From the NCBI RefSeq assembly GCF_029945895.1, contig NZ_JAQSDL010000014.1, positions 1 to 64,000 of the forward strand: 64,000 nt of DNA, in the 5' to 3' direction. Shown in pieces: positions 36,135 through 46,047 of the stretch. Source of the DNA: Polaromonas sp. GTDB lineage: Bacteria > Pseudomonadota > Gammaproteobacteria > Burkholderiales > Burkholderiaceae_C. The position numbers and the translations under genes are program-made. How positions within the stretch are numbered: position 1 is the first letter of the stretch; each line of letters begins with the position of its first letter. The notes under the pieces were generated by a model that had not been told where the DNA came from, did no database searches, and worked only from the letters and a program-made list of their open reading frames with translations.

Positions 36135-36173
36135 TTTCCGGCCAGTCCCTGTTCCCGACTCCGGAAATTTTTT
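36135..36173 (+). terminator. Rho-independent terminator after the lipoprotein gene
   Basis: TTTCCGG (36135-36141) pairs with CCGGAAA (36161-36167) and is followed by six T residues. The loop is 19 nt, longer than usual. It lies 5 bp after the stop codon. Confidence 0.65.
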
Positions 36174-36198
36174 CATCAGGAATGCTGTTGCGATGTTG

Positions 36199-37302
36199 TC
36201 ACGGTAGCGTGGGCGGCTCCCCCACTTCAGTCACTTCCGCCTGTCTCGCCTTGGCGAACAGATCCCAGGCCGCCATGAACATCGCCGCGATCGCGGGACC
36301 GATCACAAAGCCGTTCAGGCCAAACAGCGCCATGCCGCCCAGTGTGGACACCAACACCACGTAGTCAGGCATGCGTGTGTCCTTGCCGACCAGCACCGGG
36401 CGCAGGATGTTGTCGACCAGGCCGATCACCAGAACGCCGAAGGCGATCAGCACCACGCCTTTGACGATCGCCCCGGTCGCCAGAAAATAAATCGCGACCG
36501 GCAGCCAGACCATGGCGGCGCCGACAGCCGGAAGCAGCGACAAAAAGGCCATCAGCGTGCCCCACAACACCGGCGCATGCACCCCCAGCACCCACAGGAT
36601 CAGGCCGCCCAGCGCCCCCTGGATCAAGGCCACCACGATGTTGCCCTTGACCGTGGCACGAATGACCGTGGTGAACTTGGCTGCCAGCTTGCCCTTGACC
36701 TCTGCGTTGAGCGGCACTGCATCCTTGATGCGCGTGGCCAGGGCCGAGCCGTCGAGCAACAGGAAAAACAGCAGGTAGAGCATGACAAAAAAACTGACGA
36801 AGAAGTCGAACGTGCCTTGGCCGATGCTCAGCGCCTGCGTGGCGAAAAACTGGCTGCCCTTGGTCAGCCCTTCCGTGATCCGCTGCTGCACCAGCCCGAA
36901 GTTGTTCATGCCGAAGCGGTCGAGCAAACCGGTGATCCAGGCCGGCAGGGCCTCGTAGACCTGCTGGAAGTAACGCGCCACACTGAGCTCACCCGACTGC
37001 ATGCGCTGGTAGACGCTGCCGCCCTCCTGAATCAACAGCCCGGTCACGATCCCCACCGGCAGGATGACCGCCACCAGGATGACCAGCAGTGTGAGCAGCG
37101 CGGCGCCAACGCGCCTGGCTGGCATGGCCCTGAGCACGCGCAGATACAGCGGCTTGAACATGATGGCCAGCACCGCGCCCCAGAAAACTGCGCCGTAAAA
37201 CGGCCACAGTATCCAGAGGAAGGCCACCGAGATGACCAGCAGCAGAAGCAGGAAGGTCTTGTCTTCAAGCGCGGTTGATTTCGCTGCGTCGGGGAGGTTC
37301 AT
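36199..37302 (-). CDS. AI-2E/PerM-family transporter
   Basis: A 367-residue inner-membrane protein with seven to eight transmembrane segments, typical of the AI-2E (TqsA/PerM) family. The C-terminal VVLVSTLGGMALFGLNGFVIGPAIAAMF region is a family hallmark. Some relatives export autoinducer-2 or act as ion exchangers; here the substrate is unknown. The ATG at 37302 starts the conserved part, the open frame continuing upstream by 46 residues without conservation. Confidence 0.9.
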   Translation of the reverse strand: MNLPDAAKSTALEDKTFLLLLLVISVAFLWILWPFYGAVFWGAVLAIMFKPLYLRVLRAMPARRVGAALLTLLVILVAVILPVGIVTGLLIQEGGSVYQRMQSGELSVARYFQQVYEALPAWITGLLDRFGMNNFGLVQQRITEGLTKGSQFFATQALSIGQGTFDFFVSFFVMLYLLFFLLLDGSALATRIKDAVPLNAEVKGKLAAKFTTVIRATVKGNIVVALIQGALGGLILWVLGVHAPVLWGTLMAFLSLLPAVGAAMVWLPVAIYFLATGAIVKGVVLIAFGVLVIGLVDNILRPVLVGKDTRMPDYVVLVSTLGGMALFGLNGFVIGPAIAAMFMAAWDLFAKARQAEVTEVGEPPTLP

Positions 37303-37621
37303 GGCTTGGCGGGTCCTGCTGAATGGGGGATGGCCCGCCGCACAGATGTCCGCCGGGAGGGCGGATTTCTGCGCGCGCGTGGGCACCTGCTGATGGTGAC
37401 CCCTGCTGAACGGTCGACCCGCCAGCGCAGGGGGTTGCACCGTGTGGGACAGCCCGGACAGGCACTGTCAGCGCTCAGCCCGAACGCCCGGGGCAGCGCA
37501 AAGAAGTGTGTCCGGTTTCCCGAGGGATGTAAAGTCACGCAACACCGTGCAACCTTGCTGGCGCCGCCGCGTCCAATGTCGTTCAATGATGCTCATGCCA
37601 GCTACTATCGTCAGGAACCCG
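37303..37621. other. Intergenic region between AI-2E transporter and EF-hand gene
   Basis: 319 bp between divergent genes, presumably carrying both promoters. Open frames here are not conserved. I see no repeat or RNA signal. Confidence 0.5.
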
Positions 37622-37978
37622 ATGACTTTGACCTCCGCCTCACAAGGAACATGGCGCCCCCCCGTGCACGCTCTGTTCGCTCTCGCCAGCGCAGCGGCAC
37701 TGCTGACGCCGCTGGCACACGCCCAGCCGGCTGCAACTGCGCCGGCCAGCTCCATGATCTCGACGGCCTCGGCCGCCCTCCAACCCAGGTACAGCGCCGC
37801 GGACATCGAGCGGGCATTCAGCTTCATGGACACCAACAAGGACGGCAAGATCAGCCGCGAAGAGGCCTCCGGCTTTCGCGGTGTGGCCAGGCACTTTGAT
37901 GAAGCCGACACGAACAAGGACAGCGCCTTGTCGCAGCAGGAGTTCGAAAGTGCGATGAACCAGGTCAAGAGCCGTTGA
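37622..37978 (+). CDS. Exported EF-hand calcium-binding protein
   Basis: A 118-residue protein with a signal peptide (about residues 1-35, ending AHA-Q). The mature region carries two EF-hand loops: DTNKDGKISREE and DTNKDSALSQQE. The second has Ser and Ala at loop positions 6 and 7, where Gly usually is, so it may bind calcium weakly. AGGA is 7 nt before the ATG at 37622; upstream ATGs in the same frame lack conserved sequence. Probably periplasmic; function unknown. Confidence 0.8.
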   Translation: MTLTSASQGTWRPPVHALFALASAAALLTPLAHAQPAATAPASSMISTASAALQPRYSAADIERAFSFMDTNKDGKISREEASGFRGVARHFDEADTNKDSALSQQEFESAMNQVKSR

Positions 37979-38003
37979 CAGGAAATCACACCCGGACCGC
38001 TCC

Positions 38004-38046
38004 CTGATTGATAGCGCCTCCCGTTTGCCCGTCCTGGGTTGCAGCC
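38004..38046. repeat. AGCTAY repeat, family B, diverged copy
   Basis: CTGATTGATAGCG - CTCCCGTTTGCCCGTCCTGG - GTTGCAGCC follows the family B order. It is more diverged than the other copies. Confidence 0.5.
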
Positions 38047-38190
38047 GGTTTGGGTATCGCGCGCCTTGGCCTGCTGCATTCGCCCCAAGACAAACCTCAT
38101 TGACCTCCCCGGCCAAAAGGCCTACTCTTTCTCCGTCGCGTATCACGCCACGCGAGCACGCTTGCCGACCCATGCCGCGGAAAGAAGTCC

Positions 38191-39177
38191 ATGCCGTCTG
38201 ACGCTGTGCCCGCCGGAGAACTGATCAATCAGAGGCTGGAGCCCATCGTTTTGCGGGCTCTGCATCGCTTTCGCGCCCTGCTTCCGCGCGAAGTCGAACT
38301 GGCGCTGGAACTCTCCCATGAAGACCCCTGGCTGCGCGCACACGCTGATCGGCTGGAGAACGCCCTGCTGAGCGCCTGTATCGTGGCGTGGCAGTCGATG
38401 GTCGGCCTGGCAACGCAGATCGTCGTGGAGATGACCGAGGTGCTGCTGGACGACGTGGTGCTGGATCCCGACGCGGAGAAGCTGCGCGGCGGGTTGCCGC
38501 CACGGCGTTACGCCCGGCTGGTCATCAGCAACAGCAGCCGGGCGGCAACCGGTCCCTTCCACACGCTGGTGCCAGCGCCCGCGCAGACAGACGACAGGCC
38601 CGCCAGCGCACGCCGCCTGTCACTGCGGGAAGTGCGCGACATCATGGAGCAGCACCAGGGCATGATCAACGTGTCGCCAGAGCCTGGGCGCGGCACGGCC
38701 TTCGACATCTACCTGCCGGCCGCCGTGCCACTGGAAAACACCGCGGGCAAGGAGGCCGACGCACAAGCGCCCCACGTTGTCTATGTAGATGACTATGAAG
38801 CCATGCGGGTGCTGGTCAGCGACACGCTGCCCCAGGCGGGCTTTCGGGTGACCTGTCATGAAAGTGCCCAGCAGGCACTGGCCGCCCTGCGGGCTGACGC
38901 TTTCGACTGTGAGGTGCTGGTGACCGACTACCGGCTGCAGACCCATACGGGGATAGACCTGCTCAAGCAGGTCAAGCTGCTACGAGCCAACCTGCCAGTC
39001 ATCGTCATTTCCGGTTATCTGGACAGCGCGCTCGAAGCCCGGGCGTACGAGGAGGGAGCAGCGTTTGTGATCAGCAAGGGCGACGATCTCAGCAGCCTGT
39101 GCGTTGCGCTGCACCGGGTGCTGGGCCATGCGCCCCGCCCGGAACTGGTCAGCTACTCCGACTGGGCCAGGCTGTAG
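38191..39177 (+). CDS. Response regulator fused to a degenerate histidine-kinase ATPase domain
   Basis: A 328-residue protein. Residues about 45-178 resemble the HATPase domain of hybrid kinases: the ending PGRGTAFDIYLPA matches a G2/last-strand region. However, the N-box asparagine is not at its position (ACIVAWQSM) and the DxGxG G1 motif is replaced by SNSSRAATG, so catalysis is unlikely. No phospho-accepting H-box is present. Residues 195-310 are a receiver domain with Asp246 in VTDYRL and an ISKGD lysine. It may be a pseudokinase-receiver or an allosteric partner. The upstream gap shows no partner kinase gene. Confidence 0.75.
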   Translation: MPSDAVPAGELINQRLEPIVLRALHRFRALLPREVELALELSHEDPWLRAHADRLENALLSACIVAWQSMVGLATQIVVEMTEVLLDDVVLDPDAEKLRGGLPPRRYARLVISNSSRAATGPFHTLVPAPAQTDDRPASARRLSLREVRDIMEQHQGMINVSPEPGRGTAFDIYLPAAVPLENTAGKEADAQAPHVVYVDDYEAMRVLVSDTLPQAGFRVTCHESAQQALAALRADAFDCEVLVTDYRLQTHTGIDLLKQVKLLRANLPVIVISGYLDSALEARAYEEGAAFVISKGDDLSSLCVALHRVLGHAPRPELVSYSDWARL

Positions 39178-39376
39178 GCCAACATCGCAGCGGTCGCCTC
39201 TGGGCGTCTGCCCGCAGCCTGTGTCCACGATGCGCCCTGCCCCCGTGAACGATCGGGCTTCAGGCGCCGGTGACCGTCCGCGCGCACAGTCGCTGGCGGC
39301 TGAACTCCCGTAAACTGCCAGGCATCGACTTCACTCCCTTGGTCCACAGGTTTGAACTGACCCGTCCCATCACCCG

Positions 39377-40228
39377 ATGCAGCATCGACCCCACCCATCG
39401 CTTGCAGGTTTTATCAAGTCCGTCTGGGTGAGCGTGCCCGGCGACACGGCAAGTCCTTCGAGCCGGGAACACATTCTCCCCACCGGCGAGATGCACCTGG
39501 TTTTTCGCCTGAGCGGACCGAAGATACGGATTTTTGAAAGCCGGCACATGGCCGATGGCCTGAGCCTGGGGCATGCCGCGGTCGGTGGCGCCCGCTCAGG
39601 TTTCTATGTCAAGGAAGTCGCCGATTCGTCAGATGCGGTGGGCGTGCAGCTGATGCCCGGTGCTGCGTTGACCCTGCTGGGACTGCCTGCCAGCGAACTG
39701 GCCGGACAACACACCCGCCTGGAAGACCTGTGGGGCAATAGCGTGCGGTCGATGCAGGAACAGCTGGCAGAGGCCCCCATGCCCGCGCAGAAGATCCAGG
39801 GCCTGCAGCGCTTTCTGCTGGCGCGGCTGAAGTCGGCTCCGCTTCCTGCGGCCCTTCCCGCCATGTTGCGGGCTGCAGCACAGCTCAAGGCGGGCGCCAC
39901 TGTGAGGCAGACCGTGGCACAAAGCGGTTACAGCCACCGGCAATTCATCCAGCTGTTCTCCCATCACGTTGGACTGGCTCCCAAGCAATACAGCCGGGTG
40001 CAACGCTTTCAGCGGGCTTTGGGCCTGCTGCATCACGGCGTCGCGGCGCGCCGAGTCAGTCTGGCCGATGTGGCGCAGGATGCCGGCTACAGCGACCAGC
40101 CGCACTTCAACCGCGAATTTCGTGAATTCTCCGGCTTCACGCCAGAGCAATACCGTCAGGCCCCGGTGCTGTCACCCAACCACGTGCCGCTGTTGTCTGC
40201 GGGCCCGTCAATTTTGTTCAAGACCTGA
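39377..40228 (+). CDS. AraC-family transcriptional regulator
   Basis: A 283-residue regulator. The N-terminal part (about 1-160, beginning RPHPSLAGFIKSVWVS) looks like the DUF6597-type sensor domain. The C-terminal two helix-turn-helix motifs (about 180-265) include RQTVAQSGYSHRQFIQLF and SLADVAQDAGYSDQPHFNREFREFSGFTPEQYR. It is 53 bp upstream of a VOC-family gene on the same strand, which it likely regulates. Confidence 0.9.
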   Translation: MQHRPHPSLAGFIKSVWVSVPGDTASPSSREHILPTGEMHLVFRLSGPKIRIFESRHMADGLSLGHAAVGGARSGFYVKEVADSSDAVGVQLMPGAALTLLGLPASELAGQHTRLEDLWGNSVRSMQEQLAEAPMPAQKIQGLQRFLLARLKSAPLPAALPAMLRAAAQLKAGATVRQTVAQSGYSHRQFIQLFSHHVGLAPKQYSRVQRFQRALGLLHHGVAARRVSLADVAQDAGYSDQPHFNREFREFSGFTPEQYRQAPVLSPNHVPLLSAGPSILFKT

Positions 40229-40281
40229 AACGCAGCCGCCGATAGACTGGGTTTTGTTCCCACTTCAAATCAGGAGCCATC

Positions 40282-40731
40282 ATGGCCGCCCATGAACTGT
40301 TTGCCTACATTCACGTCAGCGATGCACGTGAAGCCATCGCCTTCTACATCACGGTTTTTGGTGCATCCGAAAAATTCCGGCTGGTCGAACCCGGTGGACG
40401 CCTGGGCCATGCAGAGCTGGACTTTGCGGGCAGCACGCTGATGCTTTCAGAGGAGTTTCCGGAGTACGGCATCCAGGGGCCGCAGGCGGGCGCGCCGACC
40501 GCCGTGACGCTGCATCTGCATGTGGACAACTGCGACGAAGTCATCGCACGGGCGCTAAAGGCCGGTGCCACGCTGGAAACGGCGGCACAGGACCAGTTCT
40601 ATGGCGAGCGATCCGGCAGCTTTCGCGACCCATCCGGCCACCGATGGAGCGTGGGCCACAGCATTGAAGATGTGACGCCGGCAGAAATGCAGCGCCGCTA
40701 CACCGCGTTGATGCAAACGCCAGCCAAATGA
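40282..40731 (+). CDS. VOC-family (glyoxalase/bleomycin-resistance-like) protein
   Basis: A 149-residue protein with the vicinal-oxygen-chelate fold, resembling the PhnB/YdcE subgroup (begins FAYIHVSDAREAIAFYITVFGA, and later SGSFRDPSGHRWSVGH). Such proteins are metal-dependent enzymes or binding proteins. It is likely co-transcribed with the AraC regulator. The substrate cannot be inferred. A GGAG Shine-Dalgarno precedes the start. Confidence 0.85.
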   Translation: MAAHELFAYIHVSDAREAIAFYITVFGASEKFRLVEPGGRLGHAELDFAGSTLMLSEEFPEYGIQGPQAGAPTAVTLHLHVDNCDEVIARALKAGATLETAAQDQFYGERSGSFRDPSGHRWSVGHSIEDVTPAEMQRRYTALMQTPAK

Positions 40732-40734
40732 TCT

Positions 40735-40776
40735 GCTATTCAGAATATAGCTGTCAGCGCTCGTCCGCAAAGGGCT
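40735..40776. repeat. AGCTAY repeat, family B
   Basis: GCTATTCAGAATATAGCTG - TCAGCGC - TCGTCCGCAAAGGGCT. It begins 4 bp after the VOC gene stop, in the gap before the convergent kinase gene. Confidence 0.7.
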
Positions 40777-40833
40777 GGTTGATGATTTGACTGCAAAGTC
40801 CGGGCCTTGGCGCCCCAACTCGGGCGGTGCAGC

Positions 40834-43800
40834 TCAGGCCAGCGGCGGGAAACCCGATGCACGGCCCTGGGCCAGTACGCGCTGCAGGGTCTGCAGCAGC
40901 TCATCGTTCGATGTTTGCGCCTTGATCAACACGGCAGCCGCCCGGGTTCCCTGGGCGCGGTTTACCTCGCTGGCCGAGAAAACCACGACCGGCGGTGGTC
41001 GCTCCAGCGCTTCAATGTCGGCCAGCAGATCCCAGCCTGATTCACCGGGCAGGGTCAGATCGAGCAGCACCAGGTCGTAGGTCTGCGCCAGCAGGCACGC
41101 GCGGGCTTCCTCGAGCGTGGCGGCAAACTCGAAGGTGGCAAAGTCCTGCGCGATCGCTGCCGTGATGCGCTGAATATCCAGATCGTCCTCGACATGCAGG
41201 ATGCGGGGCTTGCCCTTGGCCATGCCGTCTATTGCATGGCGCAGACTGCGGATCAGCAGGTTTTCGTCAATCGGTTTTTCGAGCCAGCCAGAAACCGTCA
41301 GCGTCTGGTTGTTGAACTGGATCTGGCCCTCCCCGGCCATGGCCGACACCACCACAATCGGAAGATCACGCGTGCCGTCCCGGGTGCGCAGGATACGGAT
41401 GAGTGTGACGCCATCCTGATCGGGCAGCTTGAGATCCAGCGTCATCGCGGCGTACCGGTTGGCCGCCAGATGGGCCAGCGCGTCGGCGGCGGTGTACACC
41501 GGGTCGCTGTCAAAGCCACCCTTGTCCAGCATCATCGCGATCAGGCGGGCGATGTCCCTGTCGTCTTCGCAGATCAGCACGCACGGCCGGGTGAACGCAC
41601 GTGACGGGGCGGGCAGTTGCGGCGCGGCCTCTTTCCATTCGGGCAGTTCAAAGAAAAAGGTGGAGCCCTTGCCGGCTTTGCTGTCAAAACCCACGTTGCC
41701 GCCCAGACGTTCGACAATGGCCCTCGAAATATTCAGGCCCAGGCCGGTGCCGCCCTTCTGGCGCGTGTCGGACGAATCCGCCTGGGAAAATTTCTGGAAG
41801 ATGCGCTTGCGAAATTCTTCCGGAACGCCTGGCCCGTGGTCACGCACTTCCACCCGCACGCCGAGGCCGGCGCGGTTGACATGCACCTCCACCACTCCGC
41901 CCGGGGGAGAAAATTTCACCGCGTTTGACAGCAGGTTGGTCACGACCTGGGCCAGACGGTCGCTGTCCACCTGAACCCGCAGGTCGCCCTCCGGAACATC
42001 CAGGGTCAGGCTGACGTTCTGCGCCGCTCCAAAACCTTCGTTGGCCGCCAGCACCTGCGCCAGCAAGGGCTGGAGCTCCACCACCTGCAGGTCCAGGCGC
42101 ATCTTGCCCGACTCGATCTTCTCGATGTCCAGAATATCGTTGATCAGACGGATCAGGCGCTCGCAATTGTTTCTGGCGATCTCCACCAGGGTCTTGACCG
42201 CCGCCGGCAACTCGCCGGCCACACCGCCGGCGATCAGACCCAGCGAACCGCGAATCGAAGTGAGCGGCGTGCGCAGCTCATGACTGACCGTGGAGACAAA
42301 CTCGCTTTTCATGCGGTCAATACGCTTGAGCTCGGTCACGTCGGTCGCCAGCGAATAAAACCCGATGACCTCGCCTTCTTCCTTGCCATCGCCGTAACGC
42401 GGGAAATAATTGACCACGTAGTCGCGGTGATCGCCGCGGGCGGTTTTCTGGGTACGCTCGTAAACCACCGGGTAGCCCGACAGGACCTCGTCAACACGCG
42501 CGCGCACAACCTGGTAGAACTCCTCACCCATGACCTCCAGCAGGGTTTTGCCGTCGATCTGCTTGTGCGACAGGCCGAAGCCTTCCTCATAAGCCCGGTT
42601 GTGAAAGCGAAAGCACTGCGCCTTGTCGACGTAGGCGATCAGGGCCGGCACCGTGTCCGTGATCTCACGCAATTGCAGCTCGCTGGCGCGCAGGGCGTTG
42701 CTCACACGGCGCATCTCGGTCGTGTCGCGGCCCGTCCCGCGGTAACCGGTGAAGCAGCCCGACGCGTCAAGAACGGGGACACCGCTGATGGACACATGGC
42801 GAATCTGTCCCTGGAGGTCGAGCCGCGTGACCTCGAAATCACGGAAAACCTCGTGTCTTTCAAGCTGCGCCCTGTGGGCCGCCCAGACGCTGTCGTCCAT
42901 GTGTACATAAGGCAGTTCCCAGCGCGTTTTCCCAATGGAGTTGTCGCCCTTGAACGCCGCCGTATGGGTCCGTTGCCCCTCAGAGGAAACCCGCACGAAG
43001 CGGAAGTCCGCATCCTGCTCCCAGAACCAGTCGGACGACAGCTCGGTCAGTGTGCGAAAGCGCTCTTCACTTTCTCGCAGGGTGCGTTCGGCCTCTTTCC
43101 GTTCGGTGATGTCCTGCACCTGGGAAATGAAATGCAGTGGTTTGCGGTCGGGGTCGCGCACCAGCGAACATGTCAGATACCCCCAGACAATGTGTCCGGA
43201 CTTGTGAATGTAGCGTTTTTCCCACTGGTAGGTTTCGATCTCGCCGGCCAACGCCCTTTTCCGCTGGAGCAGGTCCCATTCGACGTCGTCCGGATGGCTG
43301 ATCTCGTGCACGGTGCGGGCCAGCATCTCCGCCTCGGAGTAACCGAGCATCTGGCAGAAGGCACTGTTGACCCGGAGCCGGCGCGAGTTGACGGCGATCA
43401 GGGCCATGCCGATCGCCGCATGCTCAAAAGCGCTGCTGAATTGCTGGTCGCCATCGGCGAAAATATCGTTGTCGCTGCTGATCAACGAACCCGCCGTAGC
43501 CCGTGCCGCCTGGCCGGTGCCCCCGAAAAGGTGGCGCGAGCGGGGAAGCGCCAGCGCAATGCCCGCATCGTCTCCGGAAACATCCTCGCCCGGCATGGCA
43601 TTGCCCTGGTCGCTTCCCAGCGTGAAATAAAACGTACTGCCCTCGCCCAGCACGGAACTTGCCCAGATTCGCCCGCCGTGACGGGTGATGATTCGTTTGA
43701 CCGTGGCCAGGCCGATGCCACTGCCGGCAAACTCTTCCGGTGAATGCAGGCGCTGGAAGGTGCCGAACAGCTTGTCGGCATAAGCCATGTCGAAACCTGC

Positions 43801-46047
43801 ACCGTTGTCGCGCACAAAATACACCGGCGGCTGGTCGGCCACGGTTTCCCTGCCGATCATGATCTCCGTGTGGGGCTTTTTCGCACTGAACTTCCAGGCG
43901 TTGCTGATCAGGTTCTCAAGAACTTGCCGCAGCAGCGAGAGGTCCGCCCTGGCCAACATGCCAGGCTCGACCATCACGCGGACGTCGCGTCCGGGTTCCG
44001 CTTCTGACAATTGCGCGAGCACCCGCGTCGCCTCGGCCCCGAGGTCCACGGTTTCCCAGTTCAGGCTGGTGCGTGACAGCCGAGCAAGCAGCAGCAGCCC
44101 GTCGGTGAGTTCGCCCATGCGTCGCACGCCGCCGCGTATCCGGGTGAGGTAATGGCTGGCTCGTTCGCCGGTCTCCGGCGACACCGTTTTTTGAAGCAAG
44201 GCGCAGTAGCCGTCGATGGCACTGAGGGGGGAACGCAGGTCGTGCGCCACCGAATAGGAAAATGCCTCCAGTTCCTTGTTGACCGCCTCCAGCTGGGCTG
44301 TTCTGCGCGAGACCCTGTTTTCCAGGTCAACGTTGAGCCGGACAATTTCCATCTCGGCGCGCTTGCGCTCGGTGATGTCGGTGATGGTGCTGACATATCC
44401 GGCCGGGGCGTCCCCTGCCCGCTCAGAGAACGGCATGACGTTGATCAGTGCCCACAAATCACTGCCGTCGGGTTTGCGGTAACAAACCACCACGTTGGAC
44501 TGCGGCAAGCCCGTGCGCCCGGCAACCACACTGGGCCGTTCCTCATGGGTCATCAACGAACCGTCTTCGCGCAGCGTCTGCCATGTCGGCCCGAGCAGCG
44601 TCTCTCCCATCATCTGGGCCAGGCTCAGGCCAAGAATACGCTCGGCACTGGCATTGCAGTCAATGATTCGGCCTTCGACATCACGCATGACGACGCCTTC
44701 GGCGAGTGCTCCGACCACGCCGCGAAAACGGGCCTCGCTGGCCACCAGCGCTGCTTCAGTCTGTTTGCGCGCCGTGATCTCGGTGCCCACGCCGCGGTAG
44801 CCGGTGAACTTCCCGTCCACGTCAAAAACGGGCTCGCCGCTGATGCAGAAGTGGATGCGCCTGCCATCCATGTCCACGCGCTCGTATTCGAAATCGCGGA
44901 AGGTTTCGTGGTTTTCCAGCTGCGCGCGATGCACAGCCCAGGCCGCCTTGTTACGCGGGGTGTCGTCGATTTCCCAGCGTGTGCGGCCGATGTATTCGCT
45001 GATCTGGGCCTGGCCTCCGGAATCGGCAGGAAGCCTGCCAAAACGGGCCGCACCACTGGACATCCGGGTGAAGCGGAACTGGTCGTCCAGCTCCCAGTAC
45101 CAGTCAGAGGAAAGCTGGGTCAGATTGCGAAAACGTTCCTGACTTTCGCGCAGGCGCGCCTCGGCAGCCAGACGCCCGGTGACGTCCCCGCTGGTGACCA
45201 GGACATGGGTGACGGCGCCGCTGGCGTCTTTGAGCGGGACCTTGCGCATGTGAACGCGGATGGCGCCGCGGTGTTTGGTCGCCGTCAGCTGGTCGGGCAG
45301 ATCCTGCATGACGCCCGCTGCCACCAATTCCAGGTCGGCGGCGTGCATGCGGTCTGCGTCCTCTTTTGGCCAGAGATCGTGCGCCGTGCGTCCCATCGCC
45401 TCTTCGCGGGTCACCCCGTAAAGAGCCTCGGCGGCCTTGTTCCAGCCCACGATCCGGAACCCGTCCTGAACAGACTTCAACTGGAGGGCGATGGGAAGGT
45501 TGTCAACCACTTCATCGAGAAAGCCGGCGGCTTGCCGTTCGGCTTCCTCCGAACGTTTTATCTCGCTGATGTCATGCACTGTCCCCCGGTACCCGAGGAA
45601 GCGGTTCTGGTCGTCAAACACCGGAATGCCACTGACCGACAGGAAGTGCGGCAAGTCGTCGCCAAGTTTGCGTTTGTATTCGAAGTTCCGAAACGGCTGG
45701 TGGGCATCCATCACGGCACGGTGCGCTTCCCAGGACCCGCTGAGAGGGACAGCACCGGCAAGCTCCCAACGGCGCTTGCCGATGTTGCTGTCCCGTTCGA
45801 CATCCAGCGCGACGGCCGCCTGCTCGCCGGAAAACCTGATGAAACGATGCTCCGCATCCTGTTCCCAGTACCAGTCGGCCGATATCGTGGCGAGATCGCG
45901 CAATCCCTGGGCGCTGCTCCTGAGCAGATCGGCTTCACGCTTTTGTTCGGCAAGCGCCCGGTCGAGCAGGTCGTTGGCACTCTCGAGTTCATGCAGCCGC
46001 GCCTTCAGACGACAGTTCTCTTCGGCGATTTCTTCGTTACCCTTCAC
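40834..46047 (-). CDS. Giant hybrid sensor kinase: seven PAS domains, two histidine-kinase modules, two receivers
   Basis: A 1737-residue soluble (no evident membrane segments) signalling protein. In order: coiled-coil (1-45), PAS (about 52-165, 175-290, 307-425, 436-560), HisKA with AHDLRSPL (His602) and ATPase to about 815, PAS (870-985, 997-1115, 1120-1240), HisKA with SHELRTPL (His1256) and ATPase to about 1470, receiver (1487-1600, Asp1538), and receiver (1614-1730, Asp1663). Three PAS domains (52-165, 307-425, 997-1115) look like internal duplicates. Two complete kinase modules in one chain is unusual. No partner regulator is adjacent. The stimulus is unknown; PAS pockets suggest redox, light or small molecules. 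Confidence 0.9.
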   Translation of the reverse strand: MKGNEEIAEENCRLKARLHELESANDLLDRALAEQKREADLLRSSAQGLRDLATISADWYWEQDAEHRFIRFSGEQAAVALDVERDSNIGKRRWELAGAVPLSGSWEAHRAVMDAHQPFRNFEYKRKLGDDLPHFLSVSGIPVFDDQNRFLGYRGTVHDISEIKRSEEAERQAAGFLDEVVDNLPIALQLKSVQDGFRIVGWNKAAEALYGVTREEAMGRTAHDLWPKEDADRMHAADLELVAAGVMQDLPDQLTATKHRGAIRVHMRKVPLKDASGAVTHVLVTSGDVTGRLAAEARLRESQERFRNLTQLSSDWYWELDDQFRFTRMSSGAARFGRLPADSGGQAQISEYIGRTRWEIDDTPRNKAAWAVHRAQLENHETFRDFEYERVDMDGRRIHFCISGEPVFDVDGKFTGYRGVGTEITARKQTEAALVASEARFRGVVGALAEGVVMRDVEGRIIDCNASAERILGLSLAQMMGETLLGPTWQTLREDGSLMTHEERPSVVAGRTGLPQSNVVVCYRKPDGSDLWALINVMPFSERAGDAPAGYVSTITDITERKRAEMEIVRLNVDLENRVSRRTAQLEAVNKELEAFSYSVAHDLRSPLSAIDGYCALLQKTVSPETGERASHYLTRIRGGVRRMGELTDGLLLLARLSRTSLNWETVDLGAEATRVLAQLSEAEPGRDVRVMVEPGMLARADLSLLRQVLENLISNAWKFSAKKPHTEIMIGRETVADQPPVYFVRDNGAGFDMAYADKLFGTFQRLHSPEEFAGSGIGLATVKRIITRHGGRIWASSVLGEGSTFYFTLGSDQGNAMPGEDVSGDDAGIALALPRSRHLFGGTGQAARATAGSLISSDNDIFADGDQQFSSAFEHAAIGMALIAVNSRRLRVNSAFCQMLGYSEAEMLARTVHEISHPDDVEWDLLQRKRALAGEIETYQWEKRYIHKSGHIVWGYLTCSLVRDPDRKPLHFISQVQDITERKEAERTLRESEERFRTLTELSSDWFWEQDADFRFVRVSSEGQRTHTAAFKGDNSIGKTRWELPYVHMDDSVWAAHRAQLERHEVFRDFEVTRLDLQGQIRHVSISGVPVLDASGCFTGYRGTGRDTTEMRRVSNALRASELQLREITDTVPALIAYVDKAQCFRFHNRAYEEGFGLSHKQIDGKTLLEVMGEEFYQVVRARVDEVLSGYPVVYERTQKTARGDHRDYVVNYFPRYGDGKEEGEVIGFYSLATDVTELKRIDRMKSEFVSTVSHELRTPLTSIRGSLGLIAGGVAGELPAAVKTLVEIARNNCERLIRLINDILDIEKIESGKMRLDLQVVELQPLLAQVLAANEGFGAAQNVSLTLDVPEGDLRVQVDSDRLAQVVTNLLSNAVKFSPPGGVVEVHVNRAGLGVRVEVRDHGPGVPEEFRKRIFQKFSQADSSDTRQKGGTGLGLNISRAIVERLGGNVGFDSKAGKGSTFFFELPEWKEAAPQLPAPSRAFTRPCVLICEDDRDIARLIAMMLDKGGFDSDPVYTAADALAHLAANRYAAMTLDLKLPDQDGVTLIRILRTRDGTRDLPIVVVSAMAGEGQIQFNNQTLTVSGWLEKPIDENLLIRSLRHAIDGMAKGKPRILHVEDDLDIQRITAAIAQDFATFEFAATLEEARACLLAQTYDLVLLDLTLPGESGWDLLADIEALERPPPVVVFSASEVNRAQGTRAAAVLIKAQTSNDELLQTLQRVLAQGRASGFPPLA

